64,000 bases of DNA from CALKJP01 sp046299555 (GTDB lineage Bacteria > Bacteroidota > Bacteroidia > JACCXN01), in contig JBKBHS010000001.1 of the NCBI GenBank assembly GCA_046299555.1, positions 620,001 through 684,000 on the forward strand. Direction: 5' to 3'. Of this stretch, positions 25,497 through 34,811 are shown piece by piece; position 1 is the stretch's first letter, and the number at the start of each line of letters is the position of its first letter. Below the pieces are notes generated by a model. The model saw nothing but the letters and a program-made list of their open reading frames with translations. It made no database searches and was not told the origin of the DNA. A program made the position numbers and the translations under genes.

Positions 25497-26888
25497 TTAA
25501 AAATCTGCGTTTTTTGGGGTGCGTGGAAATGGAATAGCATCACGTACATTCGTCATTCCTGTTACAAACAATACCAAACGCTCAAAACCTAAGCCAAATC
25601 CACTGTGTACACATGTTCCAAATTTGCGGGTTTCTAAATACCACCATAAACTTTCTTCATGTATTCCCAGTTCTTTTACACGCTTGTAAAGCTTATCGTA
25701 ATTTTCTTCACGTTGTGAGCCTCCAATAATTTCGCCAACATAAGGGAACAAAATGTCCATGGCACGTACAGTTTTACCATCATCATTTTGTTTCATGTAA
25801 AAGGCTTTGATATCTTTGGGATAATCGGTAATAATTACAGGTTCCCCAAAATGCTCAACCAAGTAATTTTCATGTTCTTTTTGTAAATCGCTTCCCCACG
25901 AAGGTTTAAATTCAAATTTTTTACCGCTTTTTTCTAATATGTCAATGGCTTTGGTATAAGTACATCGCTCAAAAGTACAATTAACAACATTATTTAAACG
26001 ATTTAGTAATTCTTTGTCGTACATGTTGTTTAAAAATTCTAAATCGTCTTTGCATTTTTCTAAAGCGTACGAAATCACATATTTTAGTAATGCTTCGGCA
26101 GTATCCATGTTGTCGTGGATGTCATAAAAAGCCATTTCGGGTTCTATCATCCAGAACTCTGCTAAGTGGCGAGGGGTGTTGGAATTTTCTGCACGAAAAG
26201 TGGGGCCAAATGTATAAACTAATCCAAGGGCCAATGCGCCTAATTCTGCTTCAAGTTGACCGGAAACAGTCAAGTTGGTTTCTCTGCCAAAAAAATCTTC
26301 TTTGTAGTTTATACTACCGTCTTTGTTTTTAGGAAGATTTTCTAAATTTAATGTTGTAACACGGAACATTTCTCCTGCGCCTTCGGCATCAGAACCGGTA
26401 ATAATGGGCGAGTGCAAATAGAAAAAGCCTCTATCGTTAAAAAATTTATGAATAGCAAAAGCTAAATGATGACGTATGCGCAATATCGCCCCAAAGGTAT
26501 TGGTGCGTGGGCGTAAGTGAGCTATTTCTCTTAAAAATTCAAGGGTATGTCCTTTCTTTTGTAAAGGATAGGTTTCCGGATCGGCTGTGCCAAATACTTC
26601 AATTTTTTCTGCCAATATTTCTACGCTTTGGCCTTGCCCTTGCGAACGTACCAGCTTGCCGCTAATGCCTACGCAGGCTCCGGTAGTAACCGGCTTAAGG
26701 GCTTCTTCACTAAAATTGGCCATATCTACCACGGCTTGTATGTTGTGAATGGTAGAACCATCATTAACGGCAATAAATGCTACATTTTTATTGCCACGTT
26801 TGGTGCGCACCCATCCTTTAATAGTTACCTGAGTATCGATGGGTTGTTCTGTCAATAATTGTTTAATTTTTGGTCTGCTCGTTTCCAC
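25497..26888 (-). CDS. asnS: Asparaginyl-tRNA synthetase
   Basis: 463 residues, class IIb synthetase. An N-terminal OB-fold (IKGWVRTKRGNKNVAFIAVNDGS) binds the anticodon, and the catalytic core has motif 2 with TFGPTFRAENSNTPRHLAEFWMIEPEMAF near 225-255 and motif 3 FGLGFERLVLFVTGMTNVRDAIPFPR at the C terminus. The P-R-T-P-K ending is typical of AsnRS rather than AspRS. The start is GTG at 26888, supported by a TAGGTTTG promoter element 22 bp upstream. Confidence 0.97.
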   Translation of the reverse strand: METSRPKIKQLLTEQPIDTQVTIKGWVRTKRGNKNVAFIAVNDGSTIHNIQAVVDMANFSEEALKPVTTGACVGISGKLVRSQGQGQSVEILAEKIEVFGTADPETYPLQKKGHTLEFLREIAHLRPRTNTFGAILRIRHHLAFAIHKFFNDRGFFYLHSPIITGSDAEGAGEMFRVTTLNLENLPKNKDGSINYKEDFFGRETNLTVSGQLEAELGALALGLVYTFGPTFRAENSNTPRHLAEFWMIEPEMAFYDIHDNMDTAEALLKYVISYALEKCKDDLEFLNNMYDKELLNRLNNVVNCTFERCTYTKAIDILEKSGKKFEFKPSWGSDLQKEHENYLVEHFGEPVIITDYPKDIKAFYMKQNDDGKTVRAMDILFPYVGEIIGGSQREENYDKLYKRVKELGIHEESLWWYLETRKFGTCVHSGFGLGFERLVLFVTGMTNVRDAIPFPRTPKNADF

Positions 26889-26909
26889 GTTGTGTTATTT
26901 TTTAGTACG

Positions 26910-26917
26910 CAAACCTA
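26910..26917 (-). promoter_or_regulatory. -7 element of asnS
   Basis: Minus-strand TAGGTTTG fits TAnnTTTG exactly, and an ATTG at the -33 position is 20 bp upstream. Leader about 15 nt before the GTG start. Confidence 0.6.
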
Positions 26918-27117
26918 CTAGAAATTTGTGGTACTTACAATTAGAAACAAAACTATTAACAAGGTAAATTTTCAAAATTTAAGGCTTTTAGTATATTCGT
27001 ATTATAATAAAAAAGAACAAATCCTATAAAATATTATAGAGTGAAAGACATATATTCTGATTAGAAGAAATTCCATTTATAATGTAATAGATTATAATTA
27101 TTAATTAAGAAATATTA

Positions 27118-27870
27118 ATGAAATTTATAAGGTGTATTTTTTTTGCATTTATTTTAATAGCTTTTAAAAGTGGGTTTACTTCAATTAGACCTATAAATCC
27201 TATTTTAAATTCAGATTCTATTAAAAATGAAAAAAAAGTAAGTCATTTTATTTATAATGAAATTTTAGGTAATTCATATATTTCTGGAATAAATTATGGT
27301 TTAACTACAAATAATTCTAAAACAATAAAATTTGGATTAAATATGGGTTTAGGTTTTAACATATTTAATTTATTTAATAAGAATAAAGAGTTTGATTCTG
27401 ATACACCTAAAGATGTTTATTTAATCAATGGGAATGTTAAAATTAATAATAAAATAGGCAAAACAATTTTCCTAAATTCTTTGATTTTAATTGGGAAAAA
27501 TAAAAATACTATTGAAATAAAAAATGGAATAAATTATATAGACGGAATGTTTTATAATTCTAGAAGATATGATGATGAAGGATTGATTTTTTTTAATTAC
27601 CAGACAAATCAATTGCTGGAAAATTTTCCTAACCGTAATTATCTTAAGTCAATATATTATAGCACATCTGTTGGTTATAATCGAATAAATAGATTTTTAA
27701 TTTGTGGAATAGGATTTACAGGTTTATATCATTTACTTGAGCTTAAAATGTATGAATTTGATAATTATACAAGAGTCAAAAATGGAGAAGTCTATTATCC
27801 TTATAAAAGATTAATAGCTAGTAATAAAATGAAGATTTTACCTTGTTTTAATATAGGAATCAGATTTTAA
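27118..27870 (+). CDS. Secreted protein of unknown function, possible beta-barrel
   Basis: 250 residues. An N-terminal hydrophobic signal (MKFIRCIFFAFILIAFKSGF) is followed by a mature part rich in N, I, K, Y and F with alternating strand-like segments: TIKFGLNMGLGFNIFNLF, then SIYYSTSVGYNRINRFLI and a terminal ILPCFNIGIRF. The terminal aromatic residue and strand pattern fit an outer-membrane protein. No family recognised. The base composition is extremely AT-rich compared with asnS next to it, as at 9807. A transferred or fast-evolving gene is possible. Confidence 0.65.
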   Translation: MKFIRCIFFAFILIAFKSGFTSIRPINPILNSDSIKNEKKVSHFIYNEILGNSYISGINYGLTTNNSKTIKFGLNMGLGFNIFNLFNKNKEFDSDTPKDVYLINGNVKINNKIGKTIFLNSLILIGKNKNTIEIKNGINYIDGMFYNSRRYDDEGLIFFNYQTNQLLENFPNRNYLKSIYYSTSVGYNRINRFLICGIGFTGLYHLLELKMYEFDNYTRVKNGEVYYPYKRLIASNKMKILPCFNIGIRF

Positions 27871-28033
27871 AAATAATATTTTCCATTTAAGCTGTTTTTA
27901 CATACAATGAGAAAGAGAAATACAAGGTAAATTGTATGAAAAATATAAGAAATGATGCTATATATTATTCATTTAAATAATAATAACGTCTTAATAACTG
28001 AAATAAAAAAACTGAAAAAATAATGTTTAAACA

Positions 28034-28509
28034 ATGAAAAAAATCATAATAATAATATTTATTCTTGCTACAATATTTACTGCCTGCAAAAAGGAAGACC
28101 GTAATGAGATTTTTAAATCACGTACACATAGGTATTTAACAGACGGTTGGAATATAAATAAAATAATTATTAATGGAATTGACTCAACCTCTTTATTAAT
28201 AAATAATGATACAATAGGAAATAGATTTATTTTTATGTATAATCCATCTGTTGAAGAAAATCCATATGATTTTATATGTTATTCTAAATTATATAGAAAG
28301 GATGGGAGTTGGCAACAAAAAAAAATAAAATAGAATATATTGATTTAATACATCGGTATAATTATATAAGTGGAGATACAATTTTAAATAGATGGATTGA
28401 TGAAGGAGATTGGGAAATAAAAGAAATAAAAAAAGATAAATTAGTATTGCATTTTAAAAATAATATCATAGAATATGAATACAGTTTTATCAAAAGCGTT
28501 GATTTGTAA
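28034..28509 (+). pseudogene. Small lipoprotein gene split by a frameshift at an A9 run
   Basis: The first frame (28034-28333, 99 codons) has a lipoprotein signal with lipobox TIFTAC at about residue 18 and stops just after a run of nine As at 28317-28325. From the run onward the -1 frame stays open to 28509 and reads NKIEYIDLIHRYNYIS, then GDWEIKEIKKDKLVLHF. This joins naturally to the first part as one protein of about 158 residues, resembling lipocalin-like Bacteroidota lipoproteins whose second half carries a G-D/T-W-x-I strand. It could be a sequencing error, a true pseudogene, a phase-variable gene or a slippage-dependent gene; the sequence alone cannot decide. Confidence 0.6.
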
Positions 28510-28558
28510 ATTATTTGACCTTTATTGTTATCACTAGCAAGAGCAAAGATGAAGAAAT

Positions 28559-31500
28559 TTAAAAAAACGCTCTTACCTGAACTCCGCCTGTATGAACGGT
28601 AGGAGAAGATTCAGCAGTACGTCCGTTATAGCTTAAATTCAGCTGCATATTGTTGCCTAAATTGCGCTGATAGGAAAGCGACCAGGTAATGTTTTGTCCT
28701 GCCTGCAGGCCGTCTAGCATTTCGAACGCCAATGTGGTATTGGCGGCCCCACTAAAAGAGTTTACAATATAATTCGTGTTAAACAACAAACTTCCTTTTG
28801 ATAAAATATTGTAGCGTATTTCTGCCCCTGCATTTCTGCTAATGGCTTTTTCTCCTCCTAAATCGAGGCTGTTTTGTTTTTCAATGTATTTAAACATAAT
28901 AGATGCTCTAAAAGCCGTATTGGGTTGCAGCGATATTTTAGGCTCCATTTCCTGATAGTGGATATTAAAGTTTCGGTTAGCAAAAAACTCCGCTTCGCTT
29001 TTGCGGTAACCATCGGTACTTTCTAATCCTATTTGTATTAGTCGGGTAATATTCCAGCGTATGCGAATAGTTTGAAAAGTATTGGCTCTGGCTTCAAAAC
29101 CATTGGTAAATAATTGTTTGTTGCGAATGTCCTGCCAGGTATGATCTACGCCAAACACAGGGCTGGTTCGGTTAAAGAAAAAAGTATTGCGCAGCGAAGA
29201 ATTAGTGCTAATGAGCGAGGTGTCTGTAATATTGGAAACAAATGGATTAAAAGCAGTGCTTCGATTTTCAAAAGTGGTTTTTCTATCAATTCTAAATGCC
29301 GTTTGATTAGAAAATTTAGCCACTAAACTTTTAATGCCACTTTTATTCCCCCATATACGTTCGGGGTCAATATTTAATGCCTGATTAAATTGATTGGTGT
29401 AGGTTTTCATAAATTCGTTGGTAGGAGTAAAAATGCGTATATACCTTGCCTGATCAGGAAATTTAGCTACTTCAAATTCGTTGAGGTCTTTTACTCCATT
29501 GTCATTTAAATCGCCAATATAAGCATATACTCCTTGTCCGGCAGGCACTTCCAGAAATGAGAACTCGCGTTTTACTTCTAACCCTGAGCCTACTTCATAA
29601 AAACTATTTAAGGTAAATGTTCCTTTTAATATTCTTACTCCGGCTTCTACACGGCTTAATATGGTGTTTTCGGGTTGCAGATTAGTAAGTTCGGAATTAC
29701 TTATTTGTAGCGTTCTGTAAGTAGTGGTAGATTTAATATTAAATGCAGAATTACCGCTCCATCCGGCATCTACGGTATAGCTTTCGCCAAAGGTAGCACG
29801 TTTCAGACTGTTGTTTAATGCTTGGTTGTCGGTTCGCTGTTTGTATGCAAATCGTAAAATGGTTTTAGTAGTATCAGGGTTGGAAATAAAACTTTCCCAC
29901 TCAAAATATTCATAGGAGTTGGGCAGAAGGGTATCTCCGCTAAATCGTTTTAAATTCCGTTCTTGGTCTTCCCATCCTCCAATGGTAAAGTATTTAAATT
30001 TTCTGCTGGCATCTACTCTTTGTCTCAAAAACGATGTTGTACCATCAATTCCTCTTGTTTCGAGATAGCTGCTTTTAATTCGCAGGTCGTATTTTCCACT
30101 GTTAAGGCCACCGTAAAAATTATTTTTAAGGGCATTATATTCTGATTCGGTATTAAATGAATTTACTTCGTAAGTAAATGCTCCCCATTTGCTTCGGTGC
30201 AGCTTTACACCAAGAGTTGATATGTGTTGATTTTGAGAAAAGTTTTTATTTAAAATATTCCAGTCGCGTTCAAACTCCACACTTCGGAAGCGTTCTATCA
30301 ATGCAAAATTTCTATTAACTTGTTCGTAGCCCAAAAAGGTGGTAAGTAAAAATGGTCGTTCATGCGATGATAATTTTTGCGTGTTTTCCAGTCCTACTTT
30401 TATGGCTATATCTTGGTCGTCTCCGCTGTCAATAGCAGAAAAGGTATTCAGGTCATTATTGCTTAGGGCAAATTCAACACTTGCTTTGGTATTTTCCGTA
30501 AGTTGATATTCAGAAGTAATTACTGCCATTTGTCGTTTTTTGGGAGTAACTAAAATGGTGATGGGTTCATAATTCCCTTGTTTTACACCATTTACCGGTG
30601 CAATCCATTCATATACTTTTCCGTTGGCCGTACTTCTCACTTGTCGGTAATTTCCATTGCCTTCACCCACTAATGAAAAACCTACGCGATAAAGAACATC
30701 ATTCGGATTGGTAGAATATACAAATACCGAATCATAAACAAGGTTTCCAATAATAGTATCGGTAAGGCGATACAAAACTTGGTCGGGAGTAAAATCTACT
30801 TGATTAAAATTAGGATAAACAGCCGATAATAAATCATCGCCTACAGAAGCCATTAATTCTTTTTTATCCGTATCGAGGTCTTGCTGTAGCGGTTGATTTT
30901 TGGCATCTTGTTCGCCATAGCCAAAAATTCCGAGTTTAAATTTTTTAGTTTCTACTTCTGTCCCAAATTGAAGTAATGAACGCGCATAATTTTTGTCAGA
31001 ATACTGAAATTCTACAATAATGCGTTTGTCTTTTGTAATAAGCTGTTTGGCGGTAAAGGTTATTTCAGAACTATTATAATCAATGATGTAATCGTTTTCC
31101 TGGCCACGTTGCATCAAAACCCCATCAATGTAAACCTTTTCGGTACCTGATAGAACAATGATAAATAATTCGTTTTCGCTGCCACGCAAGCGATAGGGGC
31201 CTTGATTGCCTTCTACACCTTGAATAATATTTCGTGCAAATTTACCTTTTGAAACTGCACCTGAAGCGCTCACCGTAACTTTTGTTCCGGGATTTTCTTT
31301 GTTTACAACTTTGGCGGTATTAAAAGTTGTGGTAATGCTTCCTCCCTGAGCTCTTTTAAAATATTTCATAAAAAAGCTTTTATTGGGGCTGCTCAACTGG
31401 AAATCACCGGCAGTTAGTTTAGTCTTATCGTCATACAATTGAATGTACACCTGGTCGAAATCCTGCAATTGCTGTGTGTTCCCATCCGGTTGTACAGGAA

Positions 31501-32062
31501 TGTTGTTATCGGTAATAGCGGCTAAAATGTAAACATCATCACTAATTTTTCCGGATAGCTGAAGATTTAAAAATGAGTTAACCGCTAAATCCTGATTGTT
31601 GCCTACCGTAAATCCGCGAGAGATACTACCGCTTTTGTTTAATCCATCTGAAAATAATCCTTCGCTTTTAGGCGTTATTTCTGAGCCGCTGAACAAAAAT
31701 GGATTAAAGCTTCCTTTGGCATCAGGCCTGATTAAACTATCGGATTTATTTTGATAAACTTTTTCAAAATTGTATGGGAAAACACGATAGCTTATTTCAA
31801 GCGTATCATCAGTATAGTTTTTTAATACAAGTAATGATTTAGCATAGTTGATGCTGTAATTTTCTGATGAGATAATTTCTCCTGATTTGCTGCGTATAAT
31901 TTCTGAATTAGGGATAATGCTTAGCGAATCTAAAAAAATGCTGTAGGCAGGAACAATCAATTTTTTGCGAAAATTATTGCCTTGCTGCGCCAATAAAATA
32001 CCGGGCAACAAAAAAAATAAAAGACTATATAAAATTCGGTTCAGCAAATCAGATGTAAACAA
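28559..32062 (-). CDS. Very large outer-membrane/surface protein, SprA-like in its N-terminal part
   Basis: 1167 residues. The signal peptide ends LLPGILLAQQG. Around residues 147-215 the text RGFTVGNNQDLAVNSFLNLQ and the following ITDNNIPVQPDGNTQQLQDF closely recall a segment of the gliding/type IX secretion protein SprA, though SprA itself is about twice as long. The rest is beta-rich with strand-turn repeats, a possible EF-type loop DLNDNGVKDLNEFEV near 840, and a C-terminal strand ending in FF, typical of outer-membrane barrels. The start codon is TTG (32062 or 32047), as no ATG precedes the signal. Probably an outer-membrane barrel; function unknown. Confidence 0.75.
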   Translation of the reverse strand: MFTSDLLNRILYSLLFFLLPGILLAQQGNNFRKKLIVPAYSIFLDSLSIIPNSEIIRSKSGEIISSENYSINYAKSLLVLKNYTDDTLEISYRVFPYNFEKVYQNKSDSLIRPDAKGSFNPFLFSGSEITPKSEGLFSDGLNKSGSISRGFTVGNNQDLAVNSFLNLQLSGKISDDVYILAAITDNNIPVQPDGNTQQLQDFDQVYIQLYDDKTKLTAGDFQLSSPNKSFFMKYFKRAQGGSITTTFNTAKVVNKENPGTKVTVSASGAVSKGKFARNIIQGVEGNQGPYRLRGSENELFIIVLSGTEKVYIDGVLMQRGQENDYIIDYNSSEITFTAKQLITKDKRIIVEFQYSDKNYARSLLQFGTEVETKKFKLGIFGYGEQDAKNQPLQQDLDTDKKELMASVGDDLLSAVYPNFNQVDFTPDQVLYRLTDTIIGNLVYDSVFVYSTNPNDVLYRVGFSLVGEGNGNYRQVRSTANGKVYEWIAPVNGVKQGNYEPITILVTPKKRQMAVITSEYQLTENTKASVEFALSNNDLNTFSAIDSGDDQDIAIKVGLENTQKLSSHERPFLLTTFLGYEQVNRNFALIERFRSVEFERDWNILNKNFSQNQHISTLGVKLHRSKWGAFTYEVNSFNTESEYNALKNNFYGGLNSGKYDLRIKSSYLETRGIDGTTSFLRQRVDASRKFKYFTIGGWEDQERNLKRFSGDTLLPNSYEYFEWESFISNPDTTKTILRFAYKQRTDNQALNNSLKRATFGESYTVDAGWSGNSAFNIKSTTTYRTLQISNSELTNLQPENTILSRVEAGVRILKGTFTLNSFYEVGSGLEVKREFSFLEVPAGQGVYAYIGDLNDNGVKDLNEFEVAKFPDQARYIRIFTPTNEFMKTYTNQFNQALNIDPERIWGNKSGIKSLVAKFSNQTAFRIDRKTTFENRSTAFNPFVSNITDTSLISTNSSLRNTFFFNRTSPVFGVDHTWQDIRNKQLFTNGFEARANTFQTIRIRWNITRLIQIGLESTDGYRKSEAEFFANRNFNIHYQEMEPKISLQPNTAFRASIMFKYIEKQNSLDLGGEKAISRNAGAEIRYNILSKGSLLFNTNYIVNSFSGAANTTLAFEMLDGLQAGQNITWSLSYQRNLGNNMQLNLSYNGRTAESSPTVHTGGVQVRAFF

Positions 32063-32094
32063 ACTCGCAATTTACATATTCTAAAAATTATCTT

Positions 32095-32102
32095 TAGGTT
32101 TG
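32095..32102 (+). promoter_or_regulatory. -7 element of xth
   Basis: TAGGTTTG fits TAnnTTTG; leader about 19 nt to the ATG at 32128. Confidence 0.5.
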
Positions 32103-32127
32103 TAAAAATGCTTTACATAAACGCAAA

Positions 32128-32895
32128 ATGCCTAAAATAATTACATACAATGTAAATGGAATTCGAGCTGCCATGACTAAAAACTGGCTCGATTGGTTAC
32201 AAGCGGTAAATCCTGATATTGTTTGTTTGCAGGAAACTAAAGCCTCACCCGACCAGCTGGAAACCGGAGTTTTTGAAGATGCAGGCTATTACCATTATTG
32301 GCATAGTGCCGAAAAAAAGGGGTATAGCGGAGTAGCTATTTTAACCAAAAACAAACCCGACCATGTAGAAATTGGTTGTGGAATTGACCACATTGATGCC
32401 GAAGGCCGAATTATTAGAGCCGATTATGGAGATAAATCGGTAATAAGTGTTTATATTCCTTCGGGTTCAAGTGGCGATGAGCGCCAAGCCTATAAAATGG
32501 AATGGCTGGATGAATTTTACGATTATATTCAACGTCTTAAAAAAGAACGACCAAATCTATTGATTTGCGGAGATTACAACATCTGCCATAAGCCTATAGA
32601 TATTCATAATCCAATTGCAAATGCAAAATCCTCCGGATTTTTACCTGAAGAACGGGAGTGGATGAGCAAATTTATTGATAGTGGCTTTATAGACTCTTTC
32701 AGATATTTTAATCAAGAGCCGCACCAATATACCTGGTGGAGCTACAGAGCAAATGCAAGAGCTAAAAACTTAGGATGGCGTATTGATTATATCATGGCTA
32801 CTAAAAATTTGGATAAAAAGTTGAAAAGAGCTGTTTTATTGCCCGAAGCAAAACATTCCGATCATTGTCCGATGTTATTGGAAATAGACTTTTAG
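32128..32895 (+). CDS. xth: Exodeoxyribonuclease III
   Basis: 255 residues, endonuclease/exonuclease/phosphatase fold, acting on abasic sites in base-excision repair. Seen: YNVNGIRAA at residues 7-15, LQETKA with the metal glutamate at 36, GDYNICHKPIDIHNP near 148-162 with catalytic D and N, and the terminal HSDHCP (D245, H246). The WRIDYIMAT motif near 215 is also typical. Length matches the family. Monocistronic, with its own promoter. Confidence 0.95.
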   Translation: MPKIITYNVNGIRAAMTKNWLDWLQAVNPDIVCLQETKASPDQLETGVFEDAGYYHYWHSAEKKGYSGVAILTKNKPDHVEIGCGIDHIDAEGRIIRADYGDKSVISVYIPSGSSGDERQAYKMEWLDEFYDYIQRLKKERPNLLICGDYNICHKPIDIHNPIANAKSSGFLPEEREWMSKFIDSGFIDSFRYFNQEPHQYTWWSYRANARAKNLGWRIDYIMATKNLDKKLKRAVLLPEAKHSDHCPMLLEIDF

Positions 32896-32958
32896 TCGAT
32901 AAATACAATAATTTTTACAAAAAAATGCATATTATTTAGATACTTGTTGATTAAGATT

Positions 32959-32966
32959 TATATTTG
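32959..32966 (+). promoter_or_regulatory. -7 element of the first solute-binding gene
   Basis: TATATTTG fits TAnnTTTG, with a TTTA 20 bp upstream. Its position makes the ATG at 32994 the start and rules out the in-frame TTG at 32964, which lies inside the element. Confidence 0.6.
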
Positions 32967-32993
32967 CACGTATCATATCTATCAAAATTTACT

Positions 32994-34739
32994 ATGAGAC
33001 TTAGATTTATTTCTGTTTTAATTGCAACTGCATTATTGGCATCATGTGGTGGCGATAATGAAAAAACAAGAGACAAGCGCGAAGCTAAAGGCGATGTATT
33101 TTATGGAGGTGTTTTACGAGTAAACGAAGTAGAAGATTTTAAAAACCTTTTCCCTTTTAACATTACAGAAGTAACATCGCATAGAATAGCCAACCAAGTT
33201 TACGAAGGTTTAGTAAAGCTTTCACAAAAGGATTTAACTGTAATTCCTGCTATTGCCGAAAGATGGGAAGTAAATGAAGATGCTACTCAATTTACCTTTT
33301 ATTTGCGCAAAGGAGTGAAATTTCATGATGATCCATGTTTTCCTGATGGAAAAGGAAGAGAAGTTACAGCAAAAGATTTTAAATACTGCTTTGACTTATT
33401 ATGTACCAGCTTTCCTGAAAATCAAGGTTTCTGGGTGTTTAAAGACAGAGTAGTAGGGGCAAACGAATATCATGCTTCTTCGGTAGCTAAAAATTTATTG
33501 CCTGGAGGAGTTGAAGGAGTAAAAGTAATAGATGATTATACCTTGCAAATTAATTTAAACTATTCGTTTGCAGGATTCTTAAATATTTTATCTACACCTT
33601 ATTGTTATGTGTTTCCAAAAGAAGCATACGAAAAATATGGAATAGATATGCGCACCAAATGCGTTGGTACAGGGCCATTCTTTGTAAAAAATATTAAAGA
33701 AGGTGAAGCAGTTGTATTAGAAAGAAATCCTAACTATTGGAATATCGATCAATACGGAAATCAATTACCATATTTGGATGCTGTAAAATTTACATTCATT
33801 AAAGAAAAGAAATCAGAATTGTTAGAGTTTAGAAAAGGAAATTTGGAATTAGTATATCGCTTACCTCTTGAAATGATAAAAGATGTAACTACAGAATTAG
33901 CAAATGCCAAAGAAGGTAACATTCCTTTTGAATTACAAAATGTACCGGCTCAAAGTATTTTCTTTTATGGATTTCAACATCAAGGAGATATTTTTAATAA
34001 CAAAAAAGTACGTTTAGCATTTAATTATGCCATAGATAGAGAATCTATCGTTAAATATACTTTGCAAGGCGAAGGGATTCCGGCAATATACGGCATTGTT
34101 CCTCCTGCATTTAAAGATTATGATGTAACTAAATTAAAAGGATTTACCTATGATCCTGCTTTAGCCAAAAAATATTTAGCAGAAGCAGGATATCCTAATG
34201 GAAAAGGCTTTCCAAAATTAGTGTTACAAATAAATAGTGGAGGAGGAGATAGAAATGTTCAAACGGCAGAAGTAATTCAAAAAATGTTGAAAGAAAATTT
34301 GAACATAGATATTACCATAAATGTAATGCCTTTTGCACAACACATTGAAGCTTATGAAAGTGGTAAAACTCAGTTTTGGAGACAAGGATGGATTGCCGAT
34401 TATCCTGATCCTGAAAACTTCTTGAATTTATTATACGGAAAGCATGTTCCGGCATCTATCGAAGAAAAATCATTTATCAATCCTTTCCGTTATAAGAGCG
34501 AAGAGTTTGATAAATTATTTGAGCAAGCGTTACGCGAAGTAGATGTAAAAAAACGTTACGATTTATTTTTACAAGCAGAACAAGTAGCTTTAAATGATGC
34601 TGCTATTATGCCATTGTTTTATGACGAGAATACTCGTTTAGTTCAAGTGTATGTTAAAAATTGCGATATAAATGCTATGGAATATCGCGATTTTACACAA
34701 GTTTACATCGATCCGAACTTAAAGGAAAAGAAAAAGTAG
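32994..34739 (+). CDS. Family-5 ABC solute-binding lipoprotein (peptide type), copy 1
   Basis: 581 residues from the ATG at 32994. Lipobox LLASC at about residue 18, then the OppA/DppA-type fold: QVYEGLVKLSQKDLTVIPAI, ERWEVNEDATQFTFYLRKGVKFHDD, GTGPFFVKN, VRLAFNYAIDRESIV and AEAGYPNGKGFPKL. These lipoproteins capture peptides or similar ligands for an ABC importer; here no permease or ATPase gene is adjacent. A clear paralog, roughly half identical by eye in the first 150 residues, lies at 49004. In Bacteroidota the protein would be anchored at the periplasmic side. Confidence 0.9.
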   Translation: MRLRFISVLIATALLASCGGDNEKTRDKREAKGDVFYGGVLRVNEVEDFKNLFPFNITEVTSHRIANQVYEGLVKLSQKDLTVIPAIAERWEVNEDATQFTFYLRKGVKFHDDPCFPDGKGREVTAKDFKYCFDLLCTSFPENQGFWVFKDRVVGANEYHASSVAKNLLPGGVEGVKVIDDYTLQINLNYSFAGFLNILSTPYCYVFPKEAYEKYGIDMRTKCVGTGPFFVKNIKEGEAVVLERNPNYWNIDQYGNQLPYLDAVKFTFIKEKKSELLEFRKGNLELVYRLPLEMIKDVTTELANAKEGNIPFELQNVPAQSIFFYGFQHQGDIFNNKKVRLAFNYAIDRESIVKYTLQGEGIPAIYGIVPPAFKDYDVTKLKGFTYDPALAKKYLAEAGYPNGKGFPKLVLQINSGGGDRNVQTAEVIQKMLKENLNIDITINVMPFAQHIEAYESGKTQFWRQGWIADYPDPENFLNLLYGKHVPASIEEKSFINPFRYKSEEFDKLFEQALREVDVKKRYDLFLQAEQVALNDAAIMPLFYDENTRLVQVYVKNCDINAMEYRDFTQVYIDPNLKEKKK

Positions 34740-34759
34740 GTAGAATTTAAATTATTTTG

Positions 34760-34789
34760 TTGCGGCCGGCCTTTAAAGGCCGGCCGCAA
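34760..34789. repeat. 30-bp perfect GC-rich palindrome
   Basis: Arms TTGCGGCCGGCC and GGCCGGCCGCAA flank a TTTAAA centre; all 30 bp are symmetric. Two GGCCGGCC words in a genome this AT-rich are exceptional. It lies between the solute-binding gene and nadD, 20 bp after the stop, and could stop transcription, but it has no T-run on the plus strand. Confidence 0.85.
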
Positions 34790-34811
34790 TTGTTTATAAC
34801 CATTGTTTTAA

